Shown here: positions 6,460-10,845 of the stretch, piece by piece
Position numbering within the stretch: position 1 is the first letter of the stretch
Layout of the letters: every line of letters begins with the position of its first letter
Assembly (NCBI GenBank): GCA_020853255.1
Contig: JADYZI010000253.1
Coordinates: 1 to 10,845 of the forward strand
Direction: 5' to 3'
Length of the DNA stretch: 10,845 nucleotides
Source of the DNA: Acidobacteriota bacterium
Lineage (GTDB): Bacteria > Acidobacteriota > Blastocatellia > Pyrinomonadales > Pyrinomonadaceae
Translations under genes and position numbers: made by a program
Notes under the pieces: generated by a model
What the model was told of the DNA's origin: nothing
Databases searched by the model: none
The model's input: the letters and a program-made list of their open reading frames with translations, nothing else

Positions 6460-6800
6460 CAAAGTACGCTATTAATATTGTCTGGAGCGACGATGACGGT
6501 GAATATCTGGCTACCTGCCCCTCGTTTCCGGGCCTTTCGGCCTTTGGTGAGACCGAAGCAGAAGCACTCCACGAAGCAAAGGCCGCGCTTGAATTGTTTA
6601 TCGAATCATATAACGAGCGAGGAATTTCACTTCCGAAACCCGAGCGAAAACCTAAATATAGCGGGCAGCTAAGGCTTCGCCTTCCGAAATCACTGCACGA
6701 GCGGGCCGCACGTATGGCGACGAAGGACGGCGTTAGCTTAAATCAGTACATAACCAATGCACTTAACCGCGAGGTTTCCGGCGAGGAGGCCACGCGTTAG
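6456..6800 (+). CDS. hicB: HicB-family antitoxin with ribbon-helix-helix C-terminus
   Basis: A 114-residue antitoxin that binds and neutralises HicA and probably represses the operon. Residues 3-55 form the HicB N-terminal, partly degraded RNase-H-like fold, YAINIVWSDDDGEYLATCPSFPGLSAFGETEAEALHEAKAALELFIE. The motifs 'CPSFPGL.A.GeT..EAL..a..al...ie' are diagnostic. Residues 69-105 (SGQLRLRLPKSLHERAARMATKDGVSLNQYITNAL) form an Arc/CopG-like ribbon-helix-helix DNA-binding domain. It begins inside the hicA stop, so toxin and antitoxin are translated together. Downstream there is no gene for about 570 bp, only hairpins. Toxin-first order is normal for hicAB. Confidence 0.92.
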   Translation: MTKYAINIVWSDDDGEYLATCPSFPGLSAFGETEAEALHEAKAALELFIESYNERGISLPKPERKPKYSGQLRLRLPKSLHERAARMATKDGVSLNQYITNALNREVSGEEATR

Positions 6801-6828
6801 TAGGTAATTATCAGTTTGCATGTTCTTG

Positions 6829-6911
6829 CCGCGGAGCGGGCTAAATATGGTAGCCAGAGGCGAAGCTTCTGGTATGCGGATCCTAAATGTAGCGTGCGTT
6901 GAAGTCGCGCG
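6829..6911. repeat. Cluster of three small hairpins 3' of hicB
   Basis: Hairpin 1 is CCGC-GGA-GCGG (6829-6839). Hairpin 2 has an 8-bp stem with one G-U pair, from CCAGAGGC to GCTTCTGG around loop GAA (6854-6872), and contains GCGAAGC. Hairpin 3 is CGTGCG-TTGAAGT-CGCGCG (6893-6911). They are separated by AT-rich spacers (CTAAATATGG, TCCTAAATGT) of similar wording, which suggests a degenerate intergenic repeat rather than chance. Confidence 0.4.
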
Positions 6912-7358
6912 AAGTGAGAACGCCCTGCATCGTCAATGCGGGCCAACACATTTGCTTGCAACTTCCCGTAAGTTATTGTAGTCTAATCATTTGAAATTCC
7001 TCCGCTCGTTTGTCGACGGTAATTTCGCTCTCATTGTGAGGTAAGCGATCAGAATTTGAGGGGAGGACAATAAACACACTGTCAGAAGCGGCCTTATTTG
7101 ATTTTGGGCCTTCTTACGTTGGTCATTCGCTGCTACCGTTACATCGAACGTTATCACCCACCGTTAGACACTTCTTCAAATATCACAGACGAGCTATACA
7201 GGTGGAGGTCCGCTTTTTTCGCGTTTTTGACCGGAACTTGTATTGAGCATGGTGAATTCAGGCGTTCCTACGGCCCGAGAAAGGCCGCCTATACGCACAC
7301 ATCGCATAAATATGCATGAGAATTCCCTCCTTAAGTTCTTCCGTTCGACGAGAGAATA

Positions 7359-7364
7359 TATAAT
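7359..7364 (+). promoter_or_regulatory. Consensus -10 hexamer abutting the helicase start
   Basis: TATAAT at 7359-7364 ends 3 bases before the ATG at 7368. As a -10 it would start transcription at about 7371, inside the gene, so it may just be an AT-rich unstructured ribosome entry region, or serve the opposite strand (TATATT). No Shine-Dalgarno site precedes the ATG. Confidence 0.25.
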
Positions 7365-7367
7365 TTA

Positions 7368-8567
7368 ATGAATTTTAGAGAACTAGGCTTGCGCGCCGAA
7401 ATGGCGGACATGTGCAAGCGTATTGGGTTTGCTGAGCCTACGCCCATTCAAACGAAGGCTATACCTGTAATATTGCAGGACGGTGACGTGATCGGCACCG
7501 CGGAAACAGGTACCGGAAAGACGGCGGCATTTTTGCTGCCGATCATTCAAAAGGTATGTGCTAAATATCGGCCGGCGACGATGACCGTTCTGGTCCTTGC
7601 ACCAACGCGTGAGCTGGCTACGCAGATCGAGGCCGAATGCCGTAAATTTTCACCAAAGGGTGTTACTTGTGCCTGCCTGATCGGCGGCACCGGCTACGGT
7701 AAACAGACACAGGCGTTAAAGCGCGGGGTAAATATCCTGATCGCGACGCCCGGACGCCTGATCGATTTTATGGAACAGGGCATGGTAAATTTCAAGAACC
7801 TCAACACCCTGGTCCTGGACGAAGCCGATAGAATGCTCGATATGGGCTTTTTGCCGGCGATCAAGCGGATCGTCAAGGCCTGCCCGGAACAACGACAGAC
7901 GCTGTTCTTTTCGGCCACAATGGCCGGCGAGATCGAGCATATTGCACGGCAGATCGTAAAAGATCCGACCTATGTCGAGGCTTCGAAGCGCGGCAAGGCG
8001 GCGGTCACTATCGAGCAAAAGGCATATCCGGTCGCTCATCAATTCAAGGTACCGCTGCTTCTTGACCTTCTTGGAAAGGAAGACCTCGAGCGGGTGCTAA
8101 TTTTTACCCGGACCAAGCGCGGTGCCGACCGCATCGCCCACATTCTGGAGCGGCAGGAGCATAAGTCGAACCGCATTCACGGCGACCGTTCACAGTCGCA
8201 GCGTGAGGCGGCGTTGGCTGGTTTCAAGTCAGGGCGGACGCGAATACTGGTTGCCACGGACGTGGCGGCCCGCGGCATCGATATCGATGCTGTGTCGCAC
8301 GTGATAAATTATGATGTACCTGCCGCACCGGAAGATTATGTCCACCGCATCGGTCGGACGGGACGTGCCGGCAACAAGGGACAAGCGATCACGTTTTTCA
8401 CGCTTGCCGAAGAGCATTCGCTTCGGGCGATCGAAAAACTTACCGGCCAGCAGGTCGAACGGGTGTTTCTGCCGGATTTCGGCGGTGTTCAGCCGGTCGA
8501 GGCAGCTGCGAAGAGTGGATCTTCAGGCCGGTCATTCAGGTCGTTCGGCGGAAGGCGGCGTCGCTAG
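7368..8567 (+). CDS. DEAD-box ATP-dependent RNA helicase, RhlE-like
   Basis: A 399-residue cytoplasmic RNA helicase of superfamily 2 with all DEAD-box motifs: F-motif and Q motif (FAEPTPIQTKAIP, 21-33), motif I AETGTGKT (45-52), Ia PTRELA (79-84), TPGR (127-130), II DEAD (151-154), III SAT (182-184), IV VLIFTRTK (243-250), V ATDVAARGIDID (296-307), VI HRIGRTGRAG (326-335). The short tail ends in Ser/Arg/Gly with four terminal arginines (GRSFRSFGGRRRR), which suits nonspecific RNA contact. It lacks the DbpA rRNA-binding domain and the long CsdA extension, so RhlE-like is the best fit. Such enzymes act in ribosome assembly and cold-stress mRNA unwinding. The ATG at 7368 gives the expected family start (MNFRELGL). 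The downstream zinc-ribbon gene follows after 18 bp with a strong Shine-Dalgarno site. Confidence 0.95.
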   Translation: MNFRELGLRAEMADMCKRIGFAEPTPIQTKAIPVILQDGDVIGTAETGTGKTAAFLLPIIQKVCAKYRPATMTVLVLAPTRELATQIEAECRKFSPKGVTCACLIGGTGYGKQTQALKRGVNILIATPGRLIDFMEQGMVNFKNLNTLVLDEADRMLDMGFLPAIKRIVKACPEQRQTLFFSATMAGEIEHIARQIVKDPTYVEASKRGKAAVTIEQKAYPVAHQFKVPLLLDLLGKEDLERVLIFTRTKRGADRIAHILERQEHKSNRIHGDRSQSQREAALAGFKSGRTRILVATDVAARGIDIDAVSHVINYDVPAAPEDYVHRIGRTGRAGNKGQAITFFTLAEEHSLRAIEKLTGQQVERVFLPDFGGVQPVEAAAKSGSSGRSFRSFGGRRRR

Positions 8568-8585
8568 GCCGCAGGGAGGAATAGT

Positions 8586-8936
8586 ATGAAAAATGAGAAA
8601 TACACGGCAGGCGACACGATCGCCATGCTCTGCTCCGGCTGCGATGAAGAAACAAGCCACTCTATCCAGGCTGTTACAAAGCTTGGTAAGATCTCGGCTG
8701 CCGTCTGCGATACGTGCCAGACGTCAAGCACCTTCAAGGCGGGCGTAAAGACCGGAGTCGCGGCCGGCAACGCCAAGGCGGCCAAGGCATACGACCGAGC
8801 CAAGCGGTATCGCAAAGGCCAGGCGATGACGCACCCGGTTTTCGGCCATGGCGAGGTAACTGCGGTGCTTGATCTGGAAAAGATCGATGTGCTGTTCGGC
8901 GACCGCACACGCCGGCTGATCCACGGTCAGGAATAG
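8586..8936 (+). CDS. Small zinc-ribbon / Tudor-like-tail protein co-transcribed with the helicase
   Basis: 116 residues, with a near-perfect Shine-Dalgarno AGGGAGGA (8573-8580) five bases before the ATG. Residues 10-50 hold two CxxC knuckles (C16-x2-C19 and C41-x2-C44) 21 residues apart, a zinc-ribbon pattern. Residues 51-78 are Ala/Lys-rich and basic, probably a helical linker. Residues 79-113 (QAMTHPVFGHGEVTAVLDLEKIDVLFGDRTRRLIH) match the small Tudor-like barrel at the C-terminus of UvrD/PcrA helicases ('g..V.Hp.FG.G.V......i.V.F.....r.L'), which in PcrA contacts RNA polymerase. The 18-bp gap to the helicase and the shared terminator at 8957-9000 indicate one operon. A role as a helicase or transcription accessory factor is inference; I do not recognise a named family. 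Confidence 0.75.
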   Translation: MKNEKYTAGDTIAMLCSGCDEETSHSIQAVTKLGKISAAVCDTCQTSSTFKAGVKTGVAAGNAKAAKAYDRAKRYRKGQAMTHPVFGHGEVTAVLDLEKIDVLFGDRTRRLIHGQE

Positions 8937-8956
8937 TGGATTTAACTCAACCGATA

Positions 8957-9000
8957 TAAAAAAAGAGGTGCCCGCGTCATGGGTACCTCTTTTCTTTTTT
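8957..9000. terminator. Bidirectional rho-independent terminator
   Basis: A 13-bp stem, AAAAGAGGTGCCC (8961-8973) with GGGTACCTCTTTT (8981-8993), has one G-U pair and a 7-base loop. It is followed by a T-tract (8994-9000) and preceded by an A-tract, so both strands have stem plus U-tract. It lies between the convergent stops of the zinc-ribbon gene (8936) and the DUF883 gene (9022) and serves both. Confidence 0.93.
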
Positions 9001-9021
9001 ACAGCAAGAATGTGGCCCTCT

Positions 9022-9366
9022 TCATCTTCGGCCCTTCAGGAGAAAGCCGATCAGAAGGCCGACCGCGGCCGAGATCAGGATGGTCTGGCCGGGCTTTTGC
9101 CGGGCAAATTCCTTTGCGTCCTCGACCAGTTGCTTCGGATCTTTATCCTGAAGTGCCTTGAATTTCTCGCCCGCCCACGCCGCTTTTTCCTCGGCAAAGG
9201 CTTTCGCCCTTCCGGCAACATCGTTCAATCTTTGTCCGTATTCCTGCGCCTGCATCTTCAGATCTCCTAAGAATTCATCGTCCATTCGGCCTTCCGGCCC
9301 AACCGGTACGAGGCCTTGTTCCAGTTCCCTTTCCGCCTTTTTTACTTCTGCTTCAAATTCCGACAT
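9022..9366 (-). CDS. DUF883/YqjD-ElaB-like C-tail-anchored membrane protein
   Basis: I start at the ATG at 9366 because GGAGGAA precedes it by 7 bases; the frame runs on to 9519 but those 51 residues look random. The 114-residue protein begins MSEFEAEVKKAERELEQG. It has a long charged, probably amphipathic coiled-coil body (residues 1-90, many EAEV/KAFAEEK-like repeats). It ends with a single hydrophobic anchor ILISAAVGLLIGFLLKGRR. The pre-anchor KDPKQLVEDAKEFARQKPGQT resembles the DUF883 'v.e.P..s...aa.vG.l.G.ll..r' ending of E. coli YqjD and ElaB, which tether ribosomes to the inner membrane in stationary phase. The gene is alone, convergent to the helicase operon across the shared terminator, with a candidate ECF promoter about 100 bp upstream. 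The family call is good; the ribosome role here is inferred. Confidence 0.75.
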   Translation of the reverse strand: MSEFEAEVKKAERELEQGLVPVGPEGRMDDEFLGDLKMQAQEYGQRLNDVAGRAKAFAEEKAAWAGEKFKALQDKDPKQLVEDAKEFARQKPGQTILISAAVGLLIGFLLKGRR

Positions 9367-9461
9367 TCGCGTATTCCTCCAATTCTTGAGACTCCGGCCG
9401 CCCTTCCCCTTCCCGAGCGTTCTACGGCTGTCTCTGATGAAACCGATATCTATCGAGTTGT

Positions 9462-9487
9462 AACGAAAAATTCCGCGCGAATGTTCC
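9462..9487 (-). promoter_or_regulatory. Candidate ECF-sigma promoter of the DUF883 gene
   Basis: On the minus strand GGAAC (9487-9483) is followed after 17 bases by CGTT (9465-9462). GGAAC-N16/17-CGTT is the published consensus shape of EcfG-type general-stress promoters. It lies about 96 bases before the ATG at 9366. A stress promoter would suit a YqjD-like protein. The match could be chance, at roughly one in several windows of this size. Confidence 0.35.
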
Positions 9488-9580
9488 GGCTTTGTGCAAT
9501 TGCGATTTGCTGTGAACAAAACCGCGTCCTCAGGCGTTTAGCTGTAACAGATTATTTGAAAGTGATCTCTTGCCGTTCTT

Positions 9581-9674
9581 CTTTGCGAACTTTGTGTCCG
9601 CCCTTTGCGGTCTTTGTGTTAACGGTCTTTTCTTAACACAAAGGCCACAAAGTTGAAGACACAAAGGGCACAAA
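9581..9674. repeat. CACAAAGGGCACAAAG family repeat, copy 2
   Basis: The core is a perfect 11-bp stem, CTTTGTGTTAA (9612-9622) with TTAACACAAAG (9633-9643). It is extended outward by imperfect arms: CTTTGCG/CTTTGTG words from 9581 on the left and CACAAAG words to 9674 on the right. Bases 9648-9674 are identical over 27 bp to 1877-1903 in the first copy. The left arm has decayed more than in copy 1. It sits in the tetR/DUF883 divergent gap. Confidence 0.75.
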
Positions 9675-9851
9675 AGTACTTGCAACGCTTAAGCCAAGGT
9701 GATCAACCGGCGGTAGAAACGCCCCAATAATGATCGGCCCCGGTGCGGCAATATACCGTTCTTGTTGGCCGATATAGACCGCCAAAAAAAAAATTCCGGA
9801 CCGCTTGACAGTTACCTGAGCGAAATGCGAATCTTATGAATTCACAAGGTG

Positions 9852-9865
9852 AGTAAGCACTTACT
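9852..9865. promoter_or_regulatory. Palindromic operator for the adjacent TetR-family regulator
   Basis: AGTAAG-CA-CTTACT is a perfect 6-bp inverted repeat 20 bases before the TTG start at 9886. Its size and position are typical of TetR/AcrR autoregulatory sites. Binding would control tetR and, by read-through, the efflux adaptor gene. Confidence 0.5.
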
Positions 9866-9885
9866 TAATCGGTTTGGAGCAGAAA

Positions 9886-10560
9886 TTGATAAACGATCTT
9901 TTCAAATGTGACCATCACGGCCGGATGCCCGGCGACCAGCGGCGTGCCCAGATATTGCAATCGGCCTTTGACCTCTTTTCGCAAAAAGGCTTTAGCGGAA
10001 CAACGACCAAAGACATCGCGCGGAGGTCCGGCGTTTCCGAAGCGATGGTCTTCAAGCACTTTTCGTCAAAGGACGAGCTTTACGGCGCGATACTTGAGGC
10101 CAAGAAATGTTCCGAAGGGCTTCACAAGTACCCGTGGGAGAACAATGAACCAATGCTCGCCGCGATGGAGGCAAAAGACGATCTTGGCGTCTTTTACCAT
10201 TTTGGGCGCCAGGCTCTGGAAAAGCACCAGGCGGATATTGCATTTATGCGGCTGTTGTTCTATTCAGCCCTTGAGGAACACGAACTGGCGGAAAGATTCT
10301 TCGGAGAGTTTGTACACGAAATATACCGGTTTCTCGGCGGCTACATAGCAAAACGGCAGGCGGACGGGGCGTTTAGGAAGATCGATCCGCGGATCATCGT
10401 CCGCTCATTTCTCGGAATGCTGCTCCACCATTCGCTTAATAATATTCTCTGGGACACAAAGCGGAGAATTCTTGATATCGATAATGAAACGGCGGCAAAG
10501 AGCTTCGCTGAGATGATACTCCGCGGGGCGGCGGCCGTACCTTCTACGGCAGGTAAGTAA
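9886..10560 (+). CDS. TetR/AcrR-family transcriptional repressor
   Basis: A DNA-binding repressor with an N-terminal helix-turn-helix and a ligand-sensing C-terminal dimer domain. From the TTG at 9886 the protein has 224 residues; I prefer this start because GGAG (9876-9879) precedes it by 6 bases. TTG 9874 and ATG 9925 (MPGDQRRAQIL) are alternatives. Residues 18-66 (QRRAQILQSAFDLFSQKGFSGTTTKDIARRSGVSEAMVFKHFSSKDELY) are the classic TetR_N domain: 'rr.qIl.aA..lF...Gf..tT...IA..aGvs....y.hF.sKeeLy'. The C-terminal half is helical, has LGVFYHFGRQALEKHQADIAFMRLLFYSALEEHELAERFF, and defines no ligand. The adaptor gene of an RND pump begins 18 bp after the stop, so it most likely controls that pump. 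Confidence 0.9.
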   Translation: MINDLFKCDHHGRMPGDQRRAQILQSAFDLFSQKGFSGTTTKDIARRSGVSEAMVFKHFSSKDELYGAILEAKKCSEGLHKYPWENNEPMLAAMEAKDDLGVFYHFGRQALEKHQADIAFMRLLFYSALEEHELAERFFGEFVHEIYRFLGGYIAKRQADGAFRKIDPRIIVRSFLGMLLHHSLNNILWDTKRRILDIDNETAAKSFAEMILRGAAAVPSTAGK

Positions 10561-10578
10561 CGAGACTATCTGATCCAC

Positions 10579-10845
10579 ATGTTAAAGACGATGCAATCCT
10601 ATTTCTTGGCCCTCGCCTTGGCCGCATTCGCGGGCGTCGGCCTGACGGGCTGCGGTGCAAGTGCCAATACGGCCGCCAATGCTAACGCCGAGCCGCAGGT
10701 CATCGACGTAAAAACGGCCCAGGCTGTGGTCAAACCGATCCCGACCTATATTGAGGCAACCGGCAACCTCGCCAGCGATGCTCAAACCGATGTCGCGCCG
10801 GCGGTGGCCGGAAAGATCGCCGAAGTTAACTTCGATATCGGCAGC
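10579..10845 (+). CDS. Lipoprotein periplasmic adaptor (HlyD/AcrA-type membrane fusion protein) of an RND-type efflux pump; 3' partial
   Basis: The frame is open from ATG 10579 to the window edge, 89 residues. The protein opens MLKTMQSYFLALALAAF with a hydrophobic stretch ending in the lipobox LTGC (Cys25), so it is a lipid-anchored lipoprotein. A low-complexity Ala/Asn linker (26-37) follows, then VIDVKTAQAVVKPIPTYIEATGNLASDAQTDVAPAVAGKIAEVNFDIGS. This is the start of an AcrA/HlyD adaptor: the first membrane-proximal strand 'v....r.i......tG.l' and the lipoyl-type half 'v.p.v.G.I..v....G'. These adaptors bridge an inner-membrane RND transporter to an outer-membrane channel. It follows tetR by 18 bp in the same orientation, so it is probably the first structural gene of the operon. 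No strong Shine-Dalgarno site is visible, and an alternative ATG is at 10591. Confidence 0.8.
   Translation, partial: MLKTMQSYFLALALAAFAGVGLTGCGASANTAANANAEPQVIDVKTAQAVVKPIPTYIEATGNLASDAQTDVAPAVAGKIAEVNFDIGS

Larger units (their letters stand above)
6801..7367. other. Gene-free stretch between hicB and the DEAD-box helicase
   Basis: No reading frame here resembles a known protein. The longest (7098-7319, 73 codons) has no Shine-Dalgarno site, an odd composition and no recognisable motif, so I do not call it. The left part holds three small hairpins (6829-6911). A strong purine run GAGGGGAGG at 7058-7066 is not followed by a start codon. AMCGTTA occurs three times (7135, 7147, 7160). The stretch may be the scar of the hicAB insertion, an erased gene, or a long helicase leader. 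Confidence 0.5.
9367..9885. other. Long intergenic region between the divergent DUF883 and tetR genes
   Basis: No gene is supported here. From left to right it holds the 5' leader of the DUF883 gene with an ECF-like promoter (9462-9487, minus) and the CACAAAGG-family repeat (9581-9674). An A10 run (9784-9793) follows, 11 bp before a perfect TTGACA (9805-9810), and then the TetR-type palindrome (9852-9865). The TTGACA has no good -10 at 16-18 bp (TTATGA at 9834 is 23 bp away), so the promoter driving tetR is uncertain. Confidence 0.6.

Noticed and set aside
7119..7169. Possible integron attC site around GTTAGAC (7163-7169)
   Set aside because: GTTAGAC fits a GTTRRRY core, but there is no paired RYYYAAC core or complementary arm on the other side, and no integrase is seen.
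7098..7319. 73-codon plus-strand frame upstream of the helicase
   Set aside because: No Shine-Dalgarno site, no known motif, composition unlike the neighbours; the end is low-complexity (YTHTSHKYA).
9367..9519. N-terminal extension of the DUF883-like protein (51 extra codons)
   Set aside because: The residues look random and the ATG at 9366 has a strong GGAGGAA site before it.
9805..9839. TTGACA -35 with TTATGA as a sigma-70 promoter for tetR
   Set aside because: The spacer is 23 bp, far from 16-18; kept only as a note in the intergenic entry.
1..10845. CRISPR array, tRNA, rRNA or intact insertion sequence
   Set aside because: No regularly spaced identical repeats, no tRNA-like T-loop with matching arms and no transposase-like frame were seen on reading both strands.

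Overview
The window looks like a chromosomal segment from a moderately GC-rich, probably Gram-negative soil or environmental bacterium. Three things make Acidobacteriota (Blastocatellia/Pyrinomonadales-like) my best guess. These are a Cys-rich module fused to a carboxypeptidase-regulatory-like domain, the interspersed CACAAAGGGCACAAAG-type inverted repeats, and many starts without a Shine-Dalgarno site. This is inference from style and gene content; no rRNA or marker gene is present.

Layout. (1) 1-453: the C-terminal end of a PDZ protease (M61-like), then an intergenic region with a nested palindrome and a hairpin. (2) 454-1797: a Mug-type mismatch uracil/thymine DNA glycosylase on the minus strand, divergent from an ABC ATPase of the osmoprotectant (OpuC/ProV) type. 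(3) 1798-4566: a divergent gene pair, a membrane-anchored Cys-rich/CarboxypepD_reg protein (minus) and a Tat-exported amidase-signature hydrolase (plus). The pair is flanked on both sides by long intergenic inverted repeats. (4) 4567-6135: a permease/substrate-binding fusion that completes the osmoprotectant transporter begun by the ATPase 2.8 kb upstream. (5) 6154-6800: a hicA-hicB toxin-antitoxin module with a palindromic operator. (6) 6801-7367: a gene-free stretch with a hairpin cluster. (7) 7368-9000: a DEAD-box RNA helicase followed by a small zinc-ribbon/Tudor-like protein and a clear bidirectional terminator. (8) 9022-9885: a DUF883/YqjD-like membrane-anchored protein (minus), with a candidate ECF-sigma promoter and a second copy of the CACAAAGG repeat upstream. 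(9) 9852-10845: a TetR-family regulator behind a palindromic operator, then the N-terminus of a lipoprotein periplasmic adaptor of an RND-type efflux pump, running off the window.

Most genes are recognisable families with an environmental-stress flavour (compatible-solute uptake, DNA repair, RNA helicase, envelope protein, efflux). I found no phage genes, CRISPR array, tRNA, rRNA or intact insertion sequence. I do not see a dramatic new multi-gene system. The best leads are the helicase-coupled zinc-ribbon/Tudor protein, the Cys-rich/CarboxypepD_reg protein, the split transporter bordered by inverted repeats, and the repeat families.
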